Shown piece after piece: positions 1 through 6,807 of a stretch of 14,785 bases of DNA (position 1 is its first letter; every line of letters begins with the position of its first letter). The DNA lies in NCBI GenBank assembly GCA_030837265.1, contig JAUPKV010000102.1, forward strand, positions 1 to 14,785. The letters are read 5' to 3'. The position numbers were made by a program, and so were the translations under genes. Below the pieces are notes generated by a model, which was not told the DNA's origin, made no database searches, and saw only the letters and a list, made by a program, of their open reading frames with translations. The stretch is from Methanobacteriota archaeon. Lineage in GTDB: Archaea > Halobacteriota > Methanosarcinia > Methanosarcinales > Methanosarcinaceae.

Positions 1-203
1 AAATATAAACTTTTCCTGTACTATTCTGTCTTTCAATTAAAGCAAAAACAAAGAGATTTTTGAAAAAAAAGCAAAGAAGCGAAGTTATTCCACATGTATT
101 TCTGAGAAAAGTGTGGAATTAATCAAATACACTGAAATCCAGAAGTGTCCAAAACGAAAAACAAATAGCGGTTAGGATGTTAGTTTAGGAGTTTAATTTC
201 CTA

Positions 204-213
204 TTTATATAAA
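204..213 (+). promoter_or_regulatory. Candidate archaeal TATA box for the ABC exporter operon
   Basis: TTTATATAAA matches the archaeal TATA consensus and is the best such element before the GTG at 369. With the usual 24-27 base spacing, transcription would start near 235, giving an untranslated leader of about 130 bases. That is inference; the leader would contain the palindrome at 329-343. Confidence 0.5.
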
Positions 214-328
214 CCCTCTGAGATACAACTACTTGTGTAAAACTATCAAGATATTTGTTCAAACTTAACGGTTTCAACAAAGAAAGTTCTAATAAATAGC
301 TACTCAAATGGGGAAAACTAGAGTGGTG

Positions 329-343
329 GAGTAAATTTTACTC
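329..343. promoter_or_regulatory. 15-bp palindrome upstream of the ABC exporter start
   Basis: GAGTAAA, one central T, then TTTACTC forms a perfect 7-1-7 inverted repeat. It ends 25 bases before the GTG start. The short arms and single-base centre suit a dimeric repressor site better than an RNA hairpin, since no loop is possible without opening the inner pairs. Function is inferred only. Confidence 0.35.
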
Positions 344-368
344 AGTAAGGGAAGGGGTTGATTTACTA

Positions 369-1358
369 GTGGCCGAAAACGTCATAGAAGTAAATAATCT
401 TGAATATAACTACGGTGACCTAAAAGCTGTAGACAATATCAGTTTCACCGTGAGAAGAGGTGAGATTTTCTCATTTCTCGGTCCAAATGGAGCAGGTAAG
501 AGTACGGTAATAAATATTCTTACCACACTTCGCAAAATCCAGAAGGGTGCAGCTAAGGTCAATGGGTACGATGTTGCAAAACAATCTAAAGAGGTTAGGA
601 AGTCCATAGGCATCGTTTTTCAGATGATGTGCCTTGATTATGAAATGACTGTACGTGAGAATCTTGAGTATCATGGCAAAATATACTCAATGCCAAAGGA
701 TGAAAGAAAGAAAAGAATAGACGAACTCATTAAACTGACTGAATTGGAATCTAAAAGGGATGTCCTGGTAAAAGACTTAAGTGGGGGCATGAAGCGAAGG
801 CTTGAACTTGCAAGGGGCCTAATGACAAAACCTGCAGTCCTCTTTCTGGACGAGCCAACGGTGGGCTTTGATATTCAAACAAGATTGAGAATGTGGGAAT
901 ATTTGAGGAATATCAAAAAGCAAGGTACCACTATTTTCCTGACTACTCATTATATGGAAGAAGCTGACCAGCTCAGCGACACGATCAGCATAATTGATCA
1001 CGGTAAAATTATTACAACCGGGACAGGTATTGAATTAAAAAATCAAATCGGTAAAGACATAATTTATCTTGAGACCAGCGACAATAAAGCCGCTGCTAAT
1101 ATTTTAAGGACACTTGAATCAGTAAAAGGCGTAAATGAAGATACCGAATTCCTGAGATTAATGATCGGGGTTGATGCCACTCATATATTACCGAAAATTA
1201 TGGACATGATGAGACAAAAAGGAATAGAGATATCAGCAGTGAACATTAAAAAGCCCTCAATGGATGATGTTTTTGTTCACTATACCGGACATGGTTTAAG
1301 GGAAGGGGGAACAGAAGATGAACATAACGAGAGCGAGACTGCGGAGGCACTTACATGA
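369..1358 (+). CDS. ABC transporter ATP-binding protein, DrrA (daunorubicin-resistance) type
   Basis: This is the cytoplasmic ATPase subunit of a probable exporter; it would hydrolyse ATP to drive the permease encoded next. The 329-residue protein has Walker A GPNGAGKST at 38-46, Q-loop Q85, signature LSGGM at 137-141, Walker B VLFLDEPT at 157-164 with catalytic E162, D-loop VGFD at 165-168, and switch H194. After residue 230 comes the extra C-terminal domain usual in DrrA-like ATPases, including the ending PSMDDVFVHYTG typical of that family. The start is GTG at 369, preceded by a purine-rich GGAAGGGG stretch. The gene overlaps the permease by ATGA. The substrate cannot be told from sequence: antibiotic, lipid and polysaccharide exporters all share this architecture. 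Confidence 0.93.
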   Translation: MAENVIEVNNLEYNYGDLKAVDNISFTVRRGEIFSFLGPNGAGKSTVINILTTLRKIQKGAAKVNGYDVAKQSKEVRKSIGIVFQMMCLDYEMTVRENLEYHGKIYSMPKDERKKRIDELIKLTELESKRDVLVKDLSGGMKRRLELARGLMTKPAVLFLDEPTVGFDIQTRLRMWEYLRNIKKQGTTIFLTTHYMEEADQLSDTISIIDHGKIITTGTGIELKNQIGKDIIYLETSDNKAAANILRTLESVKGVNEDTEFLRLMIGVDATHILPKIMDMMRQKGIEISAVNIKKPSMDDVFVHYTGHGLREGGTEDEHNESETAEALT

Positions 1359-2188
1359 GTTTTGCATTCCATGCAATTTACTGGAGAGAAATGGTGAAAT
1401 TTTTCAGATTTAAATCTGTGCTCTTCAGTTCCTTAATCCAACCCGTCATGTGGCTTGCATTTTTTGGGGTTGCAATGTCAAAAAGTTTTGATAGAATAAC
1501 TATGATGCTCCCTCCCATCCCTGGTGTCCCTACTGTCGATTATCTCTCTTATATGGGAGCCGGAATAATTGCTATGGATGTATTATTTGCAAGTCTTTTT
1601 GGGGGGACAACTCTCCTATTCGATAAAAAATACAGCCTTTTGAAAGAAACTCTTGCAAGTCCCATCGCACGTATTAATATTATCATTGGTGTCGGACTTT
1701 CTGCCATGACAAAAGCTTTCATTCAGGCAGGTATTATTATTGTATTTGGGAGGTTTATCGGGATGACTTTCTTCAAAGGATATGATCCGATTCAAACTCT
1801 TGTATCTGCTATAGGAATCTTTGTACTGGTTGGAATTTTCACCCTGGGATTTCTCTTCCTTTCAGGATCGATAGCGATTACTGTTGAGCAGCCCGAAGGA
1901 ATGCAATCCATTCTAACTCTGCTAAGCATGCCTCTATTCTTTGTAAGTAATGCTCTATATCCCGTAGATTCATTTCCCGACATTCTCAAGTTCCTGTCGA
2001 TATTTAACCCATTGACACTTCTGGCAAATGGAATCCGGTATTTTGCATTAGGTGATAATTTCTCTGTGATGGGGGGCCACTATATTTATACAACAGCTGA
2101 TATAATAATGTCCTTTGCAGGTCTCATTATATTTGCTCTTTCAATGCTATCCATCGTAATCTGGAGGTTTAATAAAGTAAACGTCTAA
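1355..2188 (+). CDS. ABC-2 type permease, exporter membrane subunit
   Basis: The 277-residue protein is the membrane partner of the preceding ATPase. It has about six hydrophobic segments, near residues 22-42, 64-88, 105-130, 145-172, 182-203 and 245-270. The stretch EQPEGMQSI followed by LSMPLFFVSNALYPV (about 177-203) is the ABC-2 family signature region, and LKETLASPI (about 97-105) matches the conserved cytoplasmic loop before the third helix. The ATG at 1355 overlaps the ATPase stop (ATGA), and GGAGG at 1343-1347 gives a 7-base spacer, so the two are translationally coupled. Length fits the DrrB-like family. No regulator gene is visible in the window. Confidence 0.9.
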   Translation: MSFAFHAIYWREMVKFFRFKSVLFSSLIQPVMWLAFFGVAMSKSFDRITMMLPPIPGVPTVDYLSYMGAGIIAMDVLFASLFGGTTLLFDKKYSLLKETLASPIARINIIIGVGLSAMTKAFIQAGIIIVFGRFIGMTFFKGYDPIQTLVSAIGIFVLVGIFTLGFLFLSGSIAITVEQPEGMQSILTLLSMPLFFVSNALYPVDSFPDILKFLSIFNPLTLLANGIRYFALGDNFSVMGGHYIYTTADIIMSFAGLIIFALSMLSIVIWRFNKVNV

Positions 2189-2201
2189 TATTGTTGAAAG
2201 C

Positions 2202-2225
2202 AAGTAAAGCCCTCGGGCTTTACTT
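2202..2225. terminator. Hairpin terminator between convergent ABC operon and thiC-family gene
   Basis: AAGTAAAGCCC and GGGCTTTACTT form a perfect 11-bp inverted repeat around TC, starting 13 bases after the permease stop and followed on the plus strand by ATTTTCT. It may act in both directions, because the minus-strand gene ends at 2269. A second, weaker repeat (AAGGAATA at 2235-2242, TATTCCTT at 2259-2266) sits just past the minus-strand stop. Confidence 0.65.
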
Positions 2226-2234
2226 ATTTTCTAA

Positions 2235-2266
2235 AAGGAATAGTTCTTCTAAAAATAATATTCCTT
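2235..2266 (-). terminator. Possible terminator hairpin of the ThiC-family gene
   Basis: An 8-bp inverted repeat (arms 2235-2242 and 2259-2266, 16-base loop) begins 3 bases after the stop codon on the minus strand. The loop and flank are AT-rich. The stem is weak, so the stronger repeat at 2202-2225 may do the real work. Confidence 0.3.
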
Positions 2267-2268
2267 GC

Positions 2269-3555
2269 TTATTTTGCAAGGTTGTAGTTCTGGTTTACGA
2301 TTTTAAGGGCACAGTAGTTACCGCACATAGTACAGGCATCGGTATCTTCTGGTGCTCTGCTTTTCCGAACTTCTCTTGCATGTTCGGGATCGATTGCAAG
2401 GGAGTACATCTTTTCCCAGTTGAGATCTCTTCTGGCTCTTCCCATGTCAAGGTCCCGCTGTTTTGCCCTGTCAGGGTACTTTACCATATCTCCTACGTGA
2501 GCTGCAATCCTGGAGGTCTTGACCCCGGTGATGACATCTTCAAGATTTGGAAGGGCGAGGTGCTCTGCAGGAGTCACGTAGCATAGGAAGTCACAACCAT
2601 AAGATGCAGATACGGAAGCTCCGATTGCGGTTACAATGTGGTCGTAGCCGGGTGCGATGTCGGTTACAAGCGGACCGAGCATGTAGAAGGGTTTGTGACC
2701 GCTCATTTCCTTCATAAGTTTTACGTTGGTTGCGATCTGGTCGAGTGGGACATGGCCAGGACCTTCGACAATAACCTGAAGACCCTGCTGATGCGCTTTT
2801 TCAGCCAATTCGGAGTTGATAATGAGTTCCTGGATTTGAGCACGGTCGGTTGCATCGTGAACTGCACCTGCACGCATTCCGTTTCCTGTTGAGAGGACGA
2901 CTTCGTGTTCCTTGAGAATTTCAATGAGATAATCGAAGTTTGCATAGAGCGGATTTTCCTTTTCGTTATGGAGCATCCAGGAAGTCATGAAAGCCCCACC
3001 ACGAGAACAGAGACCGCCATACCTGCCATGTGCTTTAAGCCTATCCATAGTAATATTGTTGATCCCTGTGTGGATTGCCATAAAGTTGGTTCCGAGCTTT
3101 GCCTGATCTTCAGTTGCCTTGAAAAGCTCATCTTCTGTCATGTGCACAATTGAGCCGTACTTTCTTGCAGCTTCGATGAAAGCCTGGTAAAGGGGCACGG
3201 AACCTACAGAAAGGGATATACTGTCAATTACCTTCTTCCGAATTGCGAGGAAATCTCCGCCAGTCCCTAGCTCCATAAGTGTGTCTGCACCTGCGGCTTC
3301 TGCAGCCTGGGCTTTCTTGATTTCCATATCTACATCGACAATGTCTGAGGATACACCGATGGACGCATTAACCTTAGTAAAGAGTCCTTCGCCTATACCG
3401 CAGATCTTTACCTTTCTGTAAGGTGAAGTTGGAATAACGATTCTTCCGGCTGCAATACCCCGGCGGATAAATTCAGGATCAAGTCCTTCGTTCTTTGCAA
3501 CTATCTTCATCTCGTCCGTGATTATTCCTTTTTGAGCATCTTCCACAATTGTCAT
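2269..3555 (-). CDS. thiC: ThiC-family radical SAM synthase (HMP-P synthase; 5-hydroxybenzimidazole synthase possible)
   Basis: The family turns aminoimidazole ribotide into either hydroxymethylpyrimidine phosphate (ThiC, thiamine pathway) or 5-hydroxybenzimidazole (BzaF, lower ligand of some cobamides), using a 4Fe-4S cluster and S-adenosylmethionine. The 428-residue protein lacks the N-terminal domain of proteobacterial ThiC, as usual in archaea and anaerobes. Visible motifs are VPLYQA (120-125), SRGG (184-187), EGPGHVP (264-270), TDIAPGYDH (298-306), and the C-terminal cluster cysteines C408, C411 and C415 (CX2CX3C). One block, LSTGNGMRAG (221-230), departs from the LSLGDGLRPG I recall for authentic ThiC, which leaves BzaF open. 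The ATG at 3555 has GAGG at 3564-3567 with a spacer of about 8 bases. It appears to be transcribed alone. Family membership is certain; which product is not. Confidence 0.9.
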   Translation of the reverse strand: MTIVEDAQKGIITDEMKIVAKNEGLDPEFIRRGIAAGRIVIPTSPYRKVKICGIGEGLFTKVNASIGVSSDIVDVDMEIKKAQAAEAAGADTLMELGTGGDFLAIRKKVIDSISLSVGSVPLYQAFIEAARKYGSIVHMTEDELFKATEDQAKLGTNFMAIHTGINNITMDRLKAHGRYGGLCSRGGAFMTSWMLHNEKENPLYANFDYLIEILKEHEVVLSTGNGMRAGAVHDATDRAQIQELIINSELAEKAHQQGLQVIVEGPGHVPLDQIATNVKLMKEMSGHKPFYMLGPLVTDIAPGYDHIVTAIGASVSASYGCDFLCYVTPAEHLALPNLEDVITGVKTSRIAAHVGDMVKYPDRAKQRDLDMGRARRDLNWEKMYSLAIDPEHAREVRKSRAPEDTDACTMCGNYCALKIVNQNYNLAK

Positions 3556-3858
3556 ATTTAGTACCTCAAACTTTCATTTTCGATAAGATTCCATGCGATA
3601 ATTAAGAGTAAATTAAGATTGTGAAGTTAGATCATAAAAGAAATTAATTATATATAACACTATTTAAAAAATTAACTTTAACCTTAATCAATTTTACTTT
3701 ACTAATCTATGTATCCATATATTGAGAATAGGTTAGACCAATAGGATAAACTTAGATAAGTAAATCTAAAGTAATTTTGAATAATAATCAAATAAAGTTG
3801 TTTTAAAAAATCGATTCAGTATATTTTTACCTTAATTATAAATCCTCACTTTCTACAT
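3556..3858. other. AT-rich intergenic region carrying the thiC-family promoter
   Basis: No gene is visible in these 303 bases. The minus strand carries the ribosome-binding site and TATA box of the ThiC-family gene. Nearer 3858 it holds T-rich tracts (for example T6 on the minus strand near 3806-3811) that may end the glycosyltransferase transcript. A small inverted repeat (TTAGAT at 3752-3757, ATCTAA at 3764-3769) is too weak to interpret. No TPP riboswitch core was recognised. Confidence 0.5.
3648..3657 (-). promoter_or_regulatory. Candidate TATA box for the ThiC-family gene
   Basis: TTATATATAA lies about 95 bases upstream of the ATG at 3555. Expected spacing puts the transcription start near 3627, leaving a leader of about 70 bases. 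The element is palindromic, so direction is assigned from the gene order. Confidence 0.45.
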
Positions 3859-4770
3859 CTATTTTTTTCCTTGAATTAAATTTATTGTTTGCCTGTGCAG
3901 GGTTACCATGAGATCGCTTAGCATGCCGAAGATAAACATCTGCAGACCGAATATAATAAAGAGGGCTGTGAGGACCGAAAGAGGAATGCGTGTGGTTCCA
4001 TGGGACCACTCGCTAATAACAAAAGCTCCGGTAAATAGGCCTGCCAGAATGAATAATGAACCTATCGCACCAAAATAAAACATAGGGTTATGAACTTTTG
4101 CGAGCTTGTAGATTGTAGAGCCAATCTTGAATCCATCTTTCAGAGGGTTTAGTTTGGTTAAGCCCTTCTCGCTTCTTGGAAGATAAATAACCGGAATCTC
4201 TTCGACTCTCTGTCCTTTCAGGACACACTCCACAGAAATTTCGGTTTCAATCTCAAAGCCTGTTTTATTCAGTTCCAGTTCCCTTACGCTCTCTAGAGTA
4301 AAGGCCCTATAGCCTGAGAGAATATCATTCAAATGAGTTCCGTACACAAAGTCAAAAAATGAATTTATCAGATGATTGCCTAAAAGGTTTAGCTTTGTAA
4401 AAGCCCCTGGAGAATATTTTTCAAGCCTGTTACCTATAACATGGTCGGCTCTGCCTTTCAGAATAGGTTCTATAATCGCTGGAGCATCTCGGGCAAGATA
4501 TGTCCCGTCTCCGTCAACCATTATAATAAAGGGCTCCTCTATGAGTCTAAAAGCCTGGATCATTGCCTGACCTTTACCTTTCCCGGTTTGCGTTACCACT
4601 CTTGCGCCTTCGGACTCAGCAATTTTTCCAGTACCGTCCTTACTGTGACCATCAATGACAAAAATGTTAGAAAAGCCTTCTTTTTTAAAATCCTTGATAA
4701 GCTGCCCTATTGTTGTAGCTTCGTTCAGGGTGGGAATAAGAATACAAATTTCTGCACTGTTCACATTCAC
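3859..4770 (-). CDS. Membrane-anchored family 2 glycosyltransferase, AglJ / dolichol-phosphate sugar transferase type
   Basis: The protein probably moves a sugar from a nucleotide donor to a polyprenyl (dolichol) phosphate at the cytoplasmic face of the membrane, a first step in S-layer N-glycosylation. Its 303 residues begin with the GT-A fold: IPTLNEATTI near 12-21, VIDGHSKDGT at 38-47, and the metal-binding acidic block VDGDGT at 85-90. LSGYRAF (151-157) and GFEIETEIS (171-179) are typical of dolichol-phosphate mannosyl/glucosyltransferases. Two C-terminal membrane segments (about 231-253 and 264-286) match the AglJ-like subgroup. The start is GTG at 4770; another in-frame GTG at 4764 is possible, and AAAGGAT upstream is only a modest ribosome-binding site. 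No other glycosylation gene is in the window, so the exact sugar and step are unknown. Confidence 0.85.
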   Translation of the reverse strand: MNVNSAEICILIPTLNEATTIGQLIKDFKKEGFSNIFVIDGHSKDGTGKIAESEGARVVTQTGKGKGQAMIQAFRLIEEPFIIMVDGDGTYLARDAPAIIEPILKGRADHVIGNRLEKYSPGAFTKLNLLGNHLINSFFDFVYGTHLNDILSGYRAFTLESVRELELNKTGFEIETEISVECVLKGQRVEEIPVIYLPRSEKGLTKLNPLKDGFKIGSTIYKLAKVHNPMFYFGAIGSLFILAGLFTGAFVISEWSHGTTRIPLSVLTALFIIFGLQMFIFGMLSDLMVTLHRQTINLIQGKK

Positions 4771-4865
4771 ACATATCCTTTGCCGGAACTTCTACTCATT
4801 TCGCAGAATCCGTTTTACAATAAAATTCCGTCAACCTTCTCTTTCCTGAAAAAGAGCCTAAGGAT

Positions 4866-4877
4866 AATATAATTGAT
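4866..4877 (-). promoter_or_regulatory. Possible TATA element for the glycosyltransferase gene
   Basis: The minus strand reads AATTATATTATC in the short gap downstream of tbp, about 100 bases before the glycosyltransferase start. It is AT-rich and roughly fits the archaeal consensus, suggesting the gene can be transcribed separately from tbp. The match is modest. Confidence 0.3.
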
Positions 4878-4893
4878 AAAGAAGAGGGTTTTT

Positions 4894-5445
4894 TTATAAG
4901 AGCCCCATGTTGTCGAGCTGCTGGCGGACGACTTCGACTCCTCTTTCACAATCCTCAGGGGACTTTCCACCTGTAACTACAAGTTTTCCGGAACTGAAGA
5001 TCAAGACAACTACCTTGGGCTCATCAATCCTGTACACAAGGCCGGGGAACTGCTCCGGTTCATATTCGATGTTTTCGAGCCCGAGCCCTATTGCAATAGC
5101 ATTGAGATTAAGGATAGTATGCAGATCTGCTGAAGCAACGATATTTTGGACAGTAATCTCCGGATCGTCTACAGTTTTAATACCTATGCCATTCAGCTTT
5201 TTGGCCATATTACCTATAACTGTATGCACATCATTAACATTTTTTGCACCTGTGCAGACAACTTTTCCAGATGTGAATACAAGGAATGCAGCTTTGGGAT
5301 CCGAAACCCTGTATACGAGTCCGGGAAACTTCTGCTTGTTATATTCAGCTCCCTCAAACTCAGATTCGATAACAGTTAAATCGAATTCTTCAGCGAGTTT
5401 GGTTGATGCAACCACGTTTTCGATCTTGATACTAGATTCGCTCAT
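4894..5445 (-). CDS. tbp: TATA-box binding protein (TBP), archaeal basal transcription factor
   Basis: TBP binds promoter TATA boxes and, with TFB, recruits archaeal RNA polymerase. The 183-residue protein is the classic saddle made of two imperfect repeats: IKIENVVAS at 6-14 and ITVQNIVAS at 97-105; FPGLVYRV at 40-47 and FPGLVYRI at 133-140; [12 protein letters not shown] at 57-68 and [12 protein letters not shown] at 150-161. The four phenylalanines expected to kink DNA are F40, F57, F133 and F150. The open frame extends to a TTG at 5451, but GAGGG at 5452-5456 overlaps that region and sits 6 bases before the ATG at 5445, so ATG is chosen. From general knowledge, Methanosarcina species carry several tbp genes; this one looks like the canonical, well-conserved copy. 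It is separated from scpB by about 190 bases with its own TATA elements. Confidence 0.97.
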   Translation of the reverse strand: MSESSIKIENVVASTKLAEEFDLTVIESEFEGAEYNKQKFPGLVYRVSDPKAAFLVFTSGKVVCTGAKNVNDVHTVIGNMAKKLNGIGIKTVDDPEITVQNIVASADLHTILNLNAIAIGLGLENIEYEPEQFPGLVYRIDEPKVVVLIFSSGKLVVTGGKSPEDCERGVEVVRQQLDNMGLL

Positions 5446-5488
5446 TGTCAACCCTCAAGATATAAAGCAAAAGTAATATTCTCTTACG

Positions 5489-5499
5489 GTATATAAAGC
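5489..5499 (-). promoter_or_regulatory. Proximal TATA box of tbp
   Basis: CTTTATATACC on the minus strand lies about 49 bases upstream of the ATG at 5445. Standard spacing predicts a start near 5468 and a leader of about 23 bases that just includes the GAGGG ribosome-binding site at 5452-5456. Confidence 0.55.
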
Positions 5500-5518
5500 T
5501 ATAGTTAAATGCTCCGCA

Positions 5519-5544
5519 TACTATATAAATGCTTTATATATAGG
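5519..5544 (-). promoter_or_regulatory. Additional TATA-like elements upstream of tbp
   Basis: Two more TATA-like tracts stand upstream of the proximal box: ATTTATATAG (minus strand, within 5521-5530) and CCTATATATAA (minus strand, about 5534-5544). With the proximal box they place three TBP-type sites within about 55 bases in front of the gene for TBP itself. They may be alternative promoters or autoregulatory sites, or simply AT-rich DNA. Confidence 0.35.
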
Positions 5545-5584
5545 TTATAAACACAACAGAAAACCTTAAATTTAGGGCGCCAGT

Positions 5585-5601
5585 TTGATCGAAAAAATCA
5601 A
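5585..5601 (-). terminator. Possible terminator after scpB
   Basis: On the minus strand TTGAT, TTTTTCG and ATCAA form a 5-bp stem whose loop contains most of a run of six T. It begins 36 bases after the scpB stop. Archaeal termination often depends on T runs alone, so the run may matter more than the short stem. Confidence 0.35.
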
Positions 5602-5636
5602 GGCCGAATGTATCAGCGGTATAGGTTTTCAGATGC

Positions 5637-6752
5637 TTATTCCTCTAGCTTTTTTAATCCTTTGAGAATAGCATCATACTTCTCACAGACCCTCTGAAGA
5701 AGATCTCCTTCCACATTACGATGGGTAGGTATCAGGATTTGAGCTCCTTTATCTATCCTTACTCCACTTTTCGAAACTCCATAATCCGGAGCAACAAGAA
5801 AACCTTCAGAAGAAATCCCCAGAGAGAGATCATTTACGATCCTTGAGACCATTTCAGTTGCAGGCTTTACTTTTTGCTCAATAAGCACAGCGTCTGAAAT
5901 ATATCTCTCTTTTGTTTCCTTTATATTCTTAAGTGTAATTTCAACTGTTTTAGGATCTACATCATCCGGAAGTTCTTCCGCTATTAAGGAAACTGCCTCG
6001 GCAATGTCCTCAAAAGTTGTCGAGTGAACTTCTAGAATTTCTCCGTCACAATACTGCCGTACTGTATCGATATAACCGGCCGAAATTACAAGCACGTCAA
6101 CTTCAAGCAAGCGGGAGACTTCTTCTTTTGAAGGTGAGTATGCATTTACAACCAGGTAATCTTTGATCCCGCACATACTCAGAAGAGACTCGCACATCGG
6201 GGTCACACCAATTGTTTTCTTTCGTAACCACAGGTCGATCTCACTTTGTCTGCCCTGTGACTTCAGAAGTTCAAGGATTTTTTCCTTTATAGCTCTCGGA
6301 TCATTTCTTTTAAGTCCGAAATAGTCAGCAAAAAGAGATGTCGTGGATAGCTGCCTGCTCCTCCCACAGGGTACGGACTCCACAAATCCTCGCTCTATCA
6401 AGTCCTTAATGTGTTCATAGGCCCCACTGCCTCTCATTTCAATAAGGTCTGACTGGAGAAGAGGCTGGTGATAGGCTATTATTGCAAGAGTACGAAGTTT
6501 CGGGGCTGAGAGCTCTTTTGGAGCAATTTCTCGCATAAGTTCGGAGTATTCGGGCTTGACCTGCATGACATAACGATCTCCAAGATCGATTATCTCAAGG
6601 CCGCACCTTCTTGAAGAGTAAGCCCCCATGAGTTCCTGTACTACCTTAAGAACGGATTTTTTGGGCTTCCCTGTTATTTTTGCAAGCTTCTCAAGACTTA
6701 CTGCCCTTCCAGCAGCAAAAAGCGCCGCTTCGATAATTTCTAGCTCACTCAT
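5637..6752 (-). CDS. scpB: Condensin subunit ScpB with long C-terminal extension
   Basis: ScpB binds ScpA and helps the SMC complex fold and segregate the chromosome. Residues 1-75 form the first winged helix (start MSELEIIEAALFAAGR) and about 80-160 the second, with the family block LSAPKLRTLAIIAYHQP and the ending TTSLFADYFGL. Usual ScpB proteins are about 180-200 residues; this one has 371, and the last 200 or so match no domain I recognise. The extension includes a stretch that looks like alternating strands and helices (KDYLVVNAYSP, VDVLVISAGYID), then a helical part and a C-terminal helix. The frame could start at GTG 6761, but GGAG at 6761-6764 overlaps that codon and is 8 bases before ATG 6752, so the ATG is chosen. 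The gene follows scpA by 55 bases and is very likely cotranscribed with smc and scpA. Confidence 0.9.
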   Translation of the reverse strand: MSELEIIEAALFAAGRAVSLEKLAKITGKPKKSVLKVVQELMGAYSSRRCGLEIIDLGDRYVMQVKPEYSELMREIAPKELSAPKLRTLAIIAYHQPLLQSDLIEMRGSGAYEHIKDLIERGFVESVPCGRSRQLSTTSLFADYFGLKRNDPRAIKEKILELLKSQGRQSEIDLWLRKKTIGVTPMCESLLSMCGIKDYLVVNAYSPSKEEVSRLLEVDVLVISAGYIDTVRQYCDGEILEVHSTTFEDIAEAVSLIAEELPDDVDPKTVEITLKNIKETKERYISDAVLIEQKVKPATEMVSRIVNDLSLGISSEGFLVAPDYGVSKSGVRIDKGAQILIPTHRNVEGDLLQRVCEKYDAILKGLKKLEE

Positions 6753-6807
6753 AAGTTTCACTCCAAAAAAGAATAAGGCTATTATTCAGTCAAATTACCA
6801 GTAGGAA

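Larger units (their letters stand above)
1..368. other. Noncoding leader region upstream of the ABC exporter operon
   Basis: This AT-rich stretch has no convincing gene; the only frames are very short. It holds an 8-bp inverted repeat (ATTCCACA at 87-94, TGTGGAAT at 112-119), a TATA box near 204-213, and a perfect odd palindrome at 329-343 just before the ATPase start. The 87-119 repeat could be the terminator of a gene to the left or a regulator site; the sequence does not decide. Confidence 0.6.

Noticed and set aside
87..119. Inverted repeat ATTCCACA / TGTGGAAT as a transposon end or CRISPR unit
   Set aside because: It is a single 8-bp pair with no nearby transposase, target duplication or second copy; at most a terminator or regulator site.
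2191..2586. 131-residue plus-strand frame following the permease
   Set aside because: It begins in the terminator hairpin region and then runs antisense through the 3' end of the ThiC-family gene; no ribosome-binding site and a composition that mirrors the real gene.
3556..3660. Possible TPP riboswitch before the ThiC-family gene
   Set aside because: The leader is only about 70-100 AT-rich bases, and I cannot find the conserved CUGAGA or pairing pattern of the TPP aptamer.
3764..3859. AT-rich repeats after the glycosyltransferase as an origin of replication
   Set aside because: No clustered origin boxes, and no orc1/cdc6 gene nearby; the stretch is explained as ordinary AT-rich intergenic DNA.
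4907..5476. 189-residue plus-strand frame opposite tbp
   Set aside because: It is fully antisense to a highly conserved TBP and has no promoter or ribosome-binding site of its own.
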